NCBI GenBank assembly: GCA_015501055.1
Contig: JADNYV010000477.1
Location: 1 to 25,996, forward strand
DNA: 25,996 nucleotides
From: Mucidula mucida
Taxonomy: Eukaryota; Basidiomycota; Agaricomycetes; Agaricales; Physalacriaceae
Direction of reading: 5' to 3'
Made by a program: the position numbers and the translations under genes
The notes under the pieces: model-generated
Told to the model about the DNA's origin: nothing
Database searches by the model: none
The model's input: only the letters and a program-made list of their open reading frames with translations
Part shown: positions 10,170-19,300 of the stretch, piece after piece
Layout of the letters: every line of letters begins with the position of its first letter
Position numbering within the stretch: the stretch's first letter is position 1

Positions 10170-11782
10170 CTATAACTCGTCATGTCCTGACCCAGAACCA
10201 TAGAAGGCATCCGTCAATCCTATAGGAAACGTCAGGAAATCAAGGGGCAGCAAACAATGGCGCCGTACTTTTGCGCATGTGTGGGGATAATTCGGTTGGT
10301 AATACAACATTGTATTCCACATACAGATCCCCATGCAGATGATGGTTCTCGAACCTAGGCATACCCTCTCCCTCGATTACCTCCACGAAGCCTGGCTGCG
10401 TCACGCCAGATCGTTGTAATCTTACAATATGCCCGTCCAGGTGAGTCAGGTTTCTATCAAAGCCCAAAAGTGCCTGTCCATTGTCCTGTGAGTAAAAAGT
10501 CCGCTTGCGCATGGGGAAACCACACGTACCTCGTCGACGCTGATAGACTCCCGCCAGTAGAGCCCTGTCTCTTTCCTTCTCCAGCCACCTTTACCTTTCC
10601 GGCTCCGCACGCGTAAAACGACATCACCAGGTTCCCAATCTGGGCTCTCATCTCCCTCGGCCTCAAACACGACCTCATGACCTTCCGGCATTCCAGGCGT
10701 TATTTCTAGTGTATAGTGTGGTGTATGGTCCATGACTTTCTGTCCATTGCAGTGGGGACATTTGCGCCGAATAACCTTGCCGCGTCCACCACAGTCCGGA
10801 CAGCTTGTCTGCGATTGAGCGAACATTCCTGGAAAAATCTGCGCGATTTTCAATGCTTGGACGCGATGGAAATCATGACACGTACTTGTTGCTTCACTAG
10901 TTTGACTCCAGAGCCACCGCATCCCGAGCATGTATGTATATCACCGTCAGAAGCTGCGCCGGAGCCTCGACAATGGTCACAGAGAATCTTCTTCTTAATC
11001 ATAAACTAATTCTGAATGTGAGTTGGGGTCAAATCAACGAGTAGCATTACACCCACATCTATACTGGCGCCTTTATAACTGTAGGAGCGTTCAATAATGA
11101 GAAGAAACACAAGGTGAAGAGACGCACATATCAGCCAGGTCTACTTCAAATTCGGTCAAGGATGTAGGACCGCGTCGGACGTTCTGATGGCCTTGGTCTA
11201 GGAGAAGTTGAGTATAAATAACGCGGCGAGTAGAAGATGATCACGGACGTCCGCCAAAGAAACTGGAGAACATGTCGAAAGGATTTGCGTGACCTTGGCC
11301 GCCTTCATGAGCTTTCAAGCCCTCCTACAATGACATGATTAAACGTGGCCAGTGATGTTATAGGTGTGAATGTACCTCTCCATGGCGGTCGTAGATTTGG
11401 CGTTTCTGGATACTTGATGAGAATGGATATCACGGAGTATGAAGGAGATACCTCTGGATCGGACAGAACCTCATAGGCTGTTAGACAGAAAGTAAGCGGA
11501 GGTCATCCAAGATGGCATGGGCCAACACACCGTGTGCAATCTCCACGAAACGATTCTCTGCATCCGGGTCTTTATTCTTGTCTGGATGGTATTTCCGGCT
11601 GAGTTTTTTGTAGGCGTGGCGTATATCCTTGTCCGAGGCGGATTTGTGCACTAATGCATAGCGTCAGGCAAGAAAGCAACAGGAGAGCAGTCGTGTAGCT
11701 CACAGTCAAGAGTTTTGTAAAGATCTGCGGCCAAAGCCAGAGTGGAGCAGAGGAGGATTATAAGACCAAGTAATGAATACAT
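10170..11782 (-). CDS. SCJ1: ER-lumenal DnaJ co-chaperone, Scj1-like
   Basis: Hsp40 partner of the lumenal Hsp70 (Kar2/BiP) in protein folding. Eleven exons: 11782-11704, 11650-11531, 11477-11452, 11405-11376, 11324-11249, 11197-11128, 11078-11057, 11005-10886, 10838-10530, 10473-10269 and 10219-10170. These give 368 aa, close to yeast Scj1. Residues 1-19 are a signal peptide (MYSLLGLIILLCSTLALAA). The J domain follows with HPD at 48-50 (SRKYHPDKNKDPDAENRF) and YDRHGE, then a Gly/Phe region (NPFDMFSSFFGGR). Four CxxC repeats are at 150-153 (CDHC), 167-170 (CSGC), 194-197 (CPDC) and 208-211 (CPHC). The substrate-binding part includes EALLGFDRNLTHLDGH. For intron 9 I chose the acceptor that gives VDEALLGF. 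The last exon, 50 bases, supplies the ER-retention signal HDEL. The gene is divergent from uS7m with 111 bases between starts. Confidence 0.92.
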
Positions 11783-11893
11783 GGCCGGCACTGTCAAGAG
11801 CGTCAAGAACACGGTGTGCTAAATTGGCGACACGTATCAAATCCGGCCACGTGACTGGGATAAAGTTGAGGTTAGGGTTTTGTTTCTTCGCCA
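11783..11893. promoter_or_regulatory. Shared divergent promoter region, Scj1-like and uS7m genes
   Basis: The start codons of the ER DnaJ (-) and mitochondrial uS7m (+) genes are separated by only 111 bases, so both promoters and 5' leaders must overlap here. No clear TATA box is seen. An inverted element near 11846-11860 (CCGGCCACGTGACTGG) includes CACGTG, the core bound by bHLH factors such as Cbf1 in yeasts. The role here is inference. Confidence 0.5.
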
Positions 11894-12632
11894 ATGCTTT
11901 CTCGTGCGAGCCAGTCGGTATGCAGGGCGCGTTTACCTGCTGCAAGGCGGGTATACCGCGCTTTTACTACTCTCCCTCCAACAACGGAAATAGCCGACTC
12001 AGCCAGCCCGCATGCAGCCTCCAACGATTCGACGAAAGCGCAGATAAACTTTGAACTCAATGCCAGGCGGCTGGCCGAGGCTGTCAGCGAGGAGCGGCTG
12101 GACAGCACACCGGAAATATTGGAAGACTCCCCCTTCATGAACATCCCCCCGCTCGAGGATCCCCTCCTCCAACTCTTCACCGGCATGATCATGGAGCATG
12201 GCCACCGACAAAAGGCGTCCCGCCAGGTCGCCCGCACGCTCCTCCATATACACACACTCACCGGGGCCGCACCTCTCCCCGTCTTACGTGATGGCCTCTT
12301 TGCGATCGCACCACTCGCCGCTGTGAAGAGAGTCGCGACGTCCGCCCTCAAACACATCATGCAGCCCCATCCCCTCAGTGAAAAGCGGAGTCTGCGGTAT
12401 GCCGTCCAGTGGCTTATTGAAGAATGTGAGCATCCCGGGCCGTTACCGCTCGAGGAGAGATTCGCGAGGGAGATCATAGATATCCACAATGGCACCAGCA
12501 AGCTTCTGAAAAAGAGAGAAGATTTCCACACTGCTGCCATGTTGAACAAGTACGTCTCTACTTGCACCAACTGCGACGCGGAGCTGATCGTTTCCTTCCA
12601 GAGCACATGTTACACATCGCTTGCGTCGGTAA
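11894..12632 (+). CDS. RSM7: Mitochondrial small-subunit ribosomal protein uS7m
   Basis: Binds the 3' major domain of the mitochondrial small-subunit rRNA. Exon 1 is 11894-12549 and exon 2 is 12602-12632, separated by a 52-base intron (GTACGT...CAG), for 228 aa. The first ~30 residues are Arg/Ser-rich with no acids (MLSRASQSVCRARLPAARRV), a mitochondrial presequence. S7 hallmarks follow: DPLLQLFTGMIMEHG, KASRQVARTLLHI, PLPVLRDGLFAIAPLAAV, PLSEKRSLRYAVQWLIEE, ERFAREIIDIHNGTS and LLKKREDFHTAAMLNK. The short last exon gives AHVTHRLRR, the usual basic end of the family. Reading on without splicing gives a longer tail that does not fit S7. A second, broken copy of its 3' third sits at 16118-16956. 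Confidence 0.92.
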
Positions 12633-12980
12633 ATGTTGCGCAGCTAGATATTCCTATAATTCAGCGACGTATACTTTTCGTGAATTCAGTGCGCATCAAG
12701 TGAGGAAAATACGAACAGATTGCGCGGACGGACCCATTGGACGCTTCACAGGTTCCATTATTGAACAGCTACAGTGACACTAACTCGCATCCAATTGATT
12801 GTTTTACGACGCGTCTCAACACGAGGTCGATTCTTCTTCGGTCATTGATTGGCTTCAACTTCGTTGCAGGAAACCCTTGTGGTACATCCGGACAATATCT
12901 GGATTCTGCGCATCAGACATTGCACTCACAACCGAGTCAAAAATTCTACTTTCTATGTCGTACTGACTCTGAGAAAAATA
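12633..12980. other. 3' flank of uS7m, source of the duplicated flank
   Basis: No gene seen. Bases to about 12866 are repeated at 16.3-16.96 kb, showing that the duplication included non-coding DNA beyond the stop codon. The region ends at the stop of the minus-strand zincin-like gene. Confidence 0.5.
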
Positions 12981-14693
12981 CTATGTAGTAAGGAATGTCC
13001 ATGCATGTTCTAGATCCTGCATCCCGCCGCCAGTCCAGGCTGTTTTCTTTTGGGGCAGCGTCTGCCTTGAACTGTCAGCCCCTGCGCTATCTGCAGTTTT
13101 ATCCCCGCCCCGTCCGTCCCTCGTGGTATCTGACACGCGCTTTGGATATAAAACTTTAGGCCACTTGGGCGGCAGGCCCTCTGCCTTGATCAGAGGGACC
13201 AGTGCTTGTCTGCGGATTGGGTTATCAGGACGCGACCGTTTCAAAGATCTGACTGGTGCTGCAGTGGGAGATGAGGAGTCGTCGTCTCCGTTGGGCGTCA
13301 CTGTTACCACAAAGCGTAGCCAGCCATCTACAAATGTACATTAGCAATTGAAACAATGTTGCCTTTGGATTACCCACCTTCGTCGAGCACGAGCTTATGT
13401 AGCCCGCCGAGCCACGCGATCTCAACGAGATGACCAGCTTTGATGGTCCCAGGATTTTCTTCAGTCTCCTCTGCGGCATCAAATTTGCGCCTGTGAGCCC
13501 CCATAACGGCAGAGCGGAGGGGAGAAATCCCTTGATTCTGAGATATGCATCAGGACATTTGGTTTGAGGATCCTTCTGTAAAAAGTACCTTTTGAGTTAC
13601 CCACAGATGGGCAAGCTCGTGAATGAGTATAGTCTTGATGATGGCGGTCGCAGCATCGAGTGACATAGTCGCACCAGGCCTTGATTCCGCCGTTCCTTTG
13701 CATCCTTCTACCGCTGCTAAGAACCAATGGATGAGTTTCAAGGAAAGGACAATGACAGGTCCATGAAAATCAGAATTTCTTTGACGCTGATGAACGCTAA
13801 GGCTCTGCTGTCGCCGAAGCTTCTTGCCGTACGGAGGAGAAATTGGCTTTTGAGGCAAGGTAGGCAGGACGTCGGTATCAAATGTGCCTTCCAAGTCGTC
13901 CCTAAACTCCAAGTTCTCGAGGGTGTGGTTATCGTCAGTAATGAGGACAAGGGGCGGACGATTCGATTGAAGCCAGCGGTGAACTTCGGCTGTTGCTTTT
14001 TCAAGGCGAATTTCTGTATGGTGAATCGACTAGTCCCAGAGCGGGCTCAGAACCTCGGCAGCATCGGTATACGCGAGTGCTGTTAGGGTTGTATTAACGA
14101 TTTGTGATATTCTATGCGTCCCGGGTACAAGTTTGGCCAGCTGTCCATCGACGACGTAGGTTTTGGTTGGGAGGCAATATTTTGCAGTACCGGGTGGAAA
14201 GACGGTGCGTATGTGGTCCTTGAAGATGTTCGCTTCTGATGAAATGATTATGAGATCAGTTACATCAAGTTCAACAAATACGCACCACTGATAGTGATCA
14301 AATTCACACTGATTCCGATGTCGTCCCTTATTCGAGGCGACTTTTTGAAGAATATTGTTTTAGGCAAAACTGAGTCATCCTTAACCCAAAAATATGAATC
14401 CAAATGCGCTAACGCTCTGTTCAAATGAATTAGCAGATTGCAGTAAGTACACGATGTTGTGAACATACTTTCGAAAACTGGCGTTTGTTCGCTATTAAGA
14501 AATATTATGGCCGTCTTGGTAACTGTAAAGCATCCCAAGGTCAGAACTAAAGCTTGGTGACTGCAGGCAGCTCACTCTGGGCAGATTTTATATGCTGTAG
14601 ATCTTTGTGACGATTGTAGCATCTAATGGGCAGGAGAGCGGAGCTATCTAAGGCACTGGGCTTTAACAATGGCCCAGGGCTATAGTCCATCAT
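12981..14693 (-). CDS. Unknown protein with HExxH zincin-like motif, one in-frame TAG
   Basis: Six exons with consistent phases: 14693-14576, 14522-14469, 14414-14286, 14235-13589, 13537-13378 and 13327-12981. Introns are 50-54 bases. The intact reading would be 484 codons. It starts MMDYSPGPLLKPSALDSSAL. Exon 4 reads as globular protein (TVFPPGTAKYCLPTKTYVVD, LVPGTHRISQIVNTTLTALA) but has TAG at codon 169 (14032-14030). It then continues in the same frame (EIRLEKATAEVHRWL) to HELAHLW at residues 306-310 within a helix-like AIIKTILIHELAHLWVTQ. HExxH is the zinc-binding and catalytic motif of many metallopeptidases. I cannot place a third zinc ligand or name a family. The C-terminal ~115 residues are polar and probably disordered. 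Exon 2 to 3 uses acceptor CAGAG rather than the nearer CAG, because only that keeps the frame. Confidence 0.65.
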
Positions 14694-15119
14694 AGTATGA
14701 GATGAGCAGTAAAAGTTCTGATGTCTGGCATTCTCGATTCTGACTCATTCTGAGACAGTGTCGGTTTCATTATGTCCTCTTCGCTGCAAAGTACGACTCA
14801 GAATAGAGAATTCCCTTTCCGGATTGAACGCCGAGTGCAATGTTTACGGTGAGGGTGTTGCGTGGGAGGTAAATCCAACGCGCCGCAGATGTAACGTGAT
14901 CCTGTGCCGCGCTGGAATATTAAGACCAAACAACGCGTTACCTTGCCGTCGCGCCCGGCACGTAATAAGACGACGCCAGCTGTCGAGTCAGTTGTCAAGC
15001 ACCGCTGCTCGACGCCTTTCCTTTTACATTCATGAGAAGGACGACACTGACCGTTTGCTGCGGCCATACCGCATTTCAACCCGCCCAATCGCAGGAAATA
15101 ACGCGACTCTCGTCGTACG
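14694..15119. other. Region between zincin-like gene and ATPase pseudogene
   Basis: An open plus-strand frame runs from about 14758 into the pseudogene, but this part shows no family resemblance. It may be the eroded 5' end of the ATPase relic plus the promoter of the divergent minus-strand gene. Confidence 0.35.
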
Positions 15120-16110
15120 CACTGATATCTCCACACACGTTGACCATCTCGACTTACTCGACATGCTCAGCACTTCTTCTACTGAAGGCCTCTCGAAAGA
15201 CGCTGCTGGTACGGAGAGAACTCGGTCGAAGCTTCGTCTTCTAGTTAGCCGACGTGTAATCGTAAACTGCTTTGACATTATGCTCTATCATAGCCCGCGC
15301 GCTTACGCTCGTGTTGTTGGCGGCGCTACTCAGCAGGACTGGGTGAAAGGTGGTGTTATCGCTGGTGTAAGTACTGTCATTACTGTATAGGTTTCTCTCT
15401 CTTTGAGTTATACCGCTTATCTCTATAATAGCTTCAGATTCGTTCAAGAATACAAGACTGAATGAATGCCCATGGATTTCCTCCGCCAACTATCGTCTCC
15501 CACTGCCGTCGTAACTCTCGTAATTTGTGACGGACAGCTTGTCATTGTACTCTCCGGACCTGTTGAACTAGGTGATGTCGGCCAAATCAAGGCAGGCGAC
15601 GATATTCCTGCCGATGCGTTTGGACTGGTACCCTCTTCAGCGAAAGCTGACCAAGTTGGGTTATGACCTCTTCCTTTATACTTTTATCCTCACGATGGTC
15701 GTATTCGGTGTTGTCAAGTTCTAGATCATCGAGGAAGTCATTATCTATGTAACTTTTCGCTCTTCGTGCCAAATTCTTGTATTAATTGCTATTACTAGGC
15801 TATCACTGTTGCAGTTGGAAGCGTACCAGAATCGTGCTGACCCTCAGATGTCGTTGGGCACGCGCCGTATGGCAAAACAGAACGTCATCGTTCGCAATCT
15901 CGTCGCGTTAGGGAACGTCGGACACCGATATCTGCAGGGACAAACCCGGTACTCCCACTCTATCTGGGCCTGTGCATATTATTTGGCTCTTTAACGTAAA
16001 GGTCACTAAAAGCTCAGGGAAAATGTCTGTCCGCAAGATGCCGGTGCGCTTTGTGAAGGGTACGAGTTGAGCACTCGGACTGCATGGAATCCGCTGAAGC
16101 CAGGACGATC
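15120..16110 (+). pseudogene. Decayed ENA-like P-type ATPase with internal deletion
   Basis: Fragments appear in the right order but several frames. HTLTIS shifts to DLLDMLSTSSTEGLSKDAA (N domain, ~15135-15207). A probable old intron follows at about 15256-15295. Then ALTLVLLAALLS shifts to QQDWVKGGVIAG (~15300-15366), and another old intron ends near 15431. FRFVQEYKTE is followed by an in-frame TGA and then DFLRQLSSPTAVVT (~15433-15505). The A-domain start GDDIPADAF (~15598-15624) jumps directly to PLQRKLTKLGYDLFLYTF and VVFGVVKF with TAG (~15630-15724). Compared with the intact gene at 3.2-7.2 kb, about 110 residues including TGES are lost. After an intron at about 15750-15798, ITVAVGSVPES and LGTRRMAKQNVIVRNL remain. 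The phosphorylation site has become DICRDKPGTPTL. GKMSVRKM is the last clear piece, and homology stops just before the uS7m copy. It looks like a separate ENA paralogue, not a recent copy of the intact gene. Confidence 0.8.
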
Positions 16111-16117
16111 TGGATGA

Positions 16118-16956
16118 GAATGTGAGCATCCCGGGTCGTTATCGCTCGAGGAGAGATTCGCCCCGGAAATCATAGATATCCACAATGGCACCAGCCAGCT
16201 TCTGAAAAAGAGAAGTGTTCCACACTGCTGCCATGTTGAACAAGTACGTCCCTACTCCCTCTAATCGCGGCGCGGAGGTGATCGTTTCCTTCCAGAGCAC
16301 ATGTTACTTATCGCTTGCGTCGGTAAATGTTGCGCAGTTAGATATTCCTATAATTCGGCGAAGTATACTTCTCGTGAATACAATGCGCATCAAGCGAGGA
16401 AAATACGCGCGAAGGTTGAGACATATTGCGCGGACGGGCCTATTGGACGCTTCAAAGGTTACATTACTGCCAAGGAAATGTTCCAATACAAAACATGGCG
16501 CCCGTAGCCGTGGGCTCTTCTTAGAAGCACTGACTCCACGACTTTTGAGTCTACATCTCGTGCAGGGATTAGGACCCTATGGTTTGATCGGTGATACTCA
16601 ACGCTTGTTACAAGTCCGTTTCCTGATGCCTATTCTCTCTTTGCAGTACTTCGCTGATGATACACCTACTACAGCCTCTCCTGCAGATATGAAGCGCCGC
16701 AACCTACTTGAACAAGACCCTAGCTCAAATCTTCAAAACTTGCCACAACTTCTTGCATCATTCTCCCACAAGATGGGGTGCGTTCTTCACTAGCGACTCG
16801 TCGGGTGCGCAGCAGTGAATTTCCCGAATATGGATCAGCTGCAGTGGCACTACCTCACATCTAACTGATTGTTTCACGACGCGTCTTAACACGGGGTCGG
16901 TTCTTCTTCGGTGCACGCAATACCTTTGCCCTCATTGGCTGGCTTCAACTTCGTTT
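16118..16956 (+). pseudogene. Partial duplicate of the uS7m gene 3' end and flank
   Basis: Bases 16118-16468 match 12422-12762, and 16833-16956 match 12763-12866 of the intact uS7m locus with scattered substitutions. The copy starts mid-exon (ECEHPGSLSLEERFA), keeps the intron (GTACGT...CAG) and the last exon (AHVTYRLRR), and continues into the 3' flank. It was therefore copied as DNA, not from mRNA. It has no start codon or N-terminal two thirds. A 2-base loss in the KKREDFH segment (GAGAAGTG in place of GAGAGAAGAT) shifts the frame. A 364-base insert splits the copied flank. Confidence 0.85.
16469..16832 (+). other. Insert in the uS7m copy carrying an unknown coding-like fragment
   Basis: This segment is absent from the intact uS7m flank. 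It contains an open frame (about 16500-16793) reading LFLEALTPRLLSLHLVQGLG, PYGLIGDTQRLLQVRFLM, YFADDTPTTASPADMKRRNL and PQLLASFSHKM, which has the composition of a real protein. A donor-like GTGCGT follows at 16778, so it may be a displaced exon. I do not recognise the family. No terminal inverted repeats or target-site duplication were evident by eye. Confidence 0.5.
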
Positions 16957-17049
16957 GCCTTGTGATTCACTCGTAGATCTTCCGCAGCAGCGCACGGATG
17001 ACGCAGGGAGATCGCTGTTGTTCAGGATGGGTGTGAACTTGGGGAAATG

Positions 17050-17056
17050 TATAAAA
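17050..17056 (+). promoter_or_regulatory. TATA box of the intradiol dioxygenase gene
   Basis: TATAAAA in ATGTATAAAAGATTG lies 36 bases before the ATG at 17093. It implies a very short 5' leader, as for the ATPase gene. Confidence 0.55.
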
Positions 17057-17092
17057 GATTGAGAGCCTAAGCGACAAGTCCTTCAGTCCAAA

Positions 17093-18564
17093 ATGTTCCC
17101 GTTGTATCTGCTTTCTTTCGCATCTCTTGCGATCTTTGCCGCTGGTTAGTTTTGTTTTCACGAGCGACTTTGTGTGGCGTACTCATCGGTCAAGTAGGTC
17201 ATCCCGGGGAAGTTTATCAGCGTCTCAGCGCGCGCGATCTTGCTGCCCGTGAGGTTTGCTCTTCCCGTATATTCTCTACACGATCTAACGATTAGAACTA
17301 GGCCGCCGCTTCAAAGCGCCATCTTCAAGCACGCAACTGTGCTGCAGAAATCTCGGCTTTCAATGCCAGGCGCAAGTCCAAGCGAGAGCTTGCTCGTCGT
17401 GGCGAAGACCTGGGCGCGCGCGCTGCCGCCACGGTCACAGCAACGGCTGAGAACCCGACTTACACAGAGCTGCAAAAGTGGGCGCCTACTATGCTCGCCT
17501 CCCCGTACTCTACGCTAACGTCTATGAAGCACATCGTGTATCACGGCGCCCGAGGTCACTGAGGGTCCGTACTACATCAACAACGAATTTGTCCGTCAGG
17601 ATCTGACCGAGACGCAAACGTGAACCTCCACATGCATGTCAAGCGTACAGAAACTGATGCCGTTGCACTAGTGGAGTCACCTTGGTGCTCGACATTGGTG
17701 TCCTTGACACGACGACGTGCGAACCGCTCCCTGCCGCTTTCGTCGAAATCTGGGCTGGCGAGTGCCTTCATTGATCTTGGTCTCCTCATCACGCCTTACA
17801 GGCATTATTTGTAGCTAACGCCACCGGGGTCTACGGTGGATACGCGGCTGGAGGAGGAGGCGGTCCTCCCCCGACCCTCGAGGCTCGCCAGGGTCCCGGA
17901 GGCGGCTCCTCGCCCGTGGTCCGCAACGAGACGTTCTTGCGCGGCGGCTTGGCCACAGACGAAAATGGGATTACGGAGCTCATTACGATCTACCCCGGCT
18001 ATTACACTGGGCGTACGGCGCATATTCACACTATGGTCCACCTCAACTACGAGGTTGCGGATAATGGGTGAGAAGAAGCGTTTGTTCGTAGACAAGATTG
18101 AAAGTTGATTTCTTAGGACGCTGATCTCGCATGGGGGGAGTCTGTTGCATATTGGCCAGTTCTTCTTTGATGAGTCGTGGAATGATGATGTGTTTGCGAC
18201 TGAGCCATACACGCTGAACACGCAGACGCGTACACTGAACAGCGACGATGGGATTTTGAACGAGGCCAACTCGGATGGGAATAACGCGTTCTTGGAGTAA
18301 GTCCCTACACGTCGTTTGTTCAATTTTAGTTGACTGACATCGTAAATATAGTCTTGACCTCATTGGCGCCAGTCTCGAGGACGGCATTTTGGGTTATATC
18401 AGTATGTATCTGATTTTCGTCGTTGGGATGGCTCGTATTGATGTGTTTGCCTACTAGCTGTCGGCGTCGATTCCACCGCTTCTTATACCATTTCCAACAC
18501 CAATTATCTGAATTCCACCGGTGCGACGGTTGCTCGCGAAGAGCCCGCCGATGTTTATGTCTAG
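17093..18564 (+). CDS. Extracellular intradiol ring-cleavage dioxygenase
   Basis: Secreted non-haem Fe(III) enzyme that cleaves catechol-type rings between the hydroxyls, probably acting on lignin-derived aromatics. Nine exons: 17093-17144, 17198-17253, 17302-17477, 17530-17619, 17672-17757, 17815-18067, 18117-18296, 18352-18401 and 18458-18564. The product is 349 aa. A signal peptide (MFPLYLLSFASLAIFAAG) is followed by HPGEVYQRLSARDLAARE, an Arg-rich propeptide-like stretch and the core: APEVTEGPYYINNEFVRQDL, VTLVLDIGVLDTTTC, AAFVEIWAANATG, LITIYPGYYTGRTAHIHTMV, SLLHIGQFFFDESW and TVGVDSTASYTISNTNY. The expected iron ligands fit GPYY (107-110), the PGYY Tyr pair (216/217), His223 and His225. 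Intron 5 (17758-17814) begins GCGAGT, a GC-AG intron; every other intron is GT-AG. Intron 2 uses the acceptor at 17301 because the nearer AG at 17295 gives a stop. Confidence 0.92.
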
Positions 18565-18823
18565 TGGGTTTGTATGAAGAGAACTCAGTTCTATAATCTT
18601 CTATTGCAATGATAACGAGTCGTTGACCTGAGCTTTGGCAAGCATGATTGAACAAATAATCGTGACTTGTCAGCAAGGCTGAATGCAGCCGAAACAAAGC
18701 ACGAAGATCAAACTCAGAAAGACCTAGAATTTTTGTCCGCATCATTCGCTACGAACTCCTTTCTAGCCAACCTAACCACCAAGACATAACATCCGTCCCT
18801 ACTCTACCTCCAACACGACACGA
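18565..18823. other. 3' flank of the dioxygenase gene
   Basis: No gene seen. A short minus-strand frame here has no recognisable features. Confidence 0.4.
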
Positions 18824-19090
18824 ATGGTTGATACGCGCATTCGCCGGACGCGTCCGTTTGAGTCTTTGAAAAAAGAAGACGCGTCTCCATTCTCGGCAAC
18901 AACAAGTACTGTCTCGCCGCCACCAGCTCCATGAACTACAGTAGAGCAGACTTACGTAACTAGGCATTACACCGACGTCCAAGCCGACTATATCCAGAAG
19001 AGCAAAGTATATTTCGCAGCTGAACCCAGGCTGAACCAGCCATCCAACTTCGAGACGACGAAACATTGTCTGTCAACGGCGAGCTCGTAG
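18824..19090 (+). CDS. Possible small unknown protein, interrupted by TGA or a 36-base intron
   Basis: The frame starts MVDTRIRRTRPFESLKKEDA (ATG at 18824), meets TGA at 18932-18934, and continues in the same frame as VEQTYVTRHYTDVQADYIQK and SKVYFAAEPRLNQPSNFETT to TAG at 19088-19090. The segment 18906-18941 begins GTACTG, ends CTACAG, contains the TGA and is 36 bases long. Splicing it would give one open frame of 76 codons. That is shorter than any other intron in the window, so an in-frame stop in an 88-codon gene is an equal possibility. No family recognised. Lies between the dioxygenase and cullin genes on the same strand. Confidence 0.35.
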
Positions 19091-19300
19091 AGAATATGCA
19101 TGCCATAATCAGTATCCGTACTTATCGCCTTTGTAATCCAACCCTAGCGCACATTGTTGTGATAGCCAGAGGGAAAAAATGACGAACATTCTGAGTGAGT
19201 ACGGAAACGATAAAGGCAAACATAGATGATGATGGTAGGTGGTAAACTGATGCAATCTTTGATCGGCACCGGCGGCTCTTCCTTTCGTCTTCCCCTGACC

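Noticed and set aside
12550..12703. Unspliced extension of uS7m through the intron
   Set aside because: Splicing gives the family ending AHVTHRLRR. The read-through tail has no S7 character.
13738..14004. Alternative frame reached by a 43-base intron that would skip the TAG at 14030
   Set aside because: The resulting protein ends at a stop before the HELAH exon end and looks less protein-like than the frame with the TAG.
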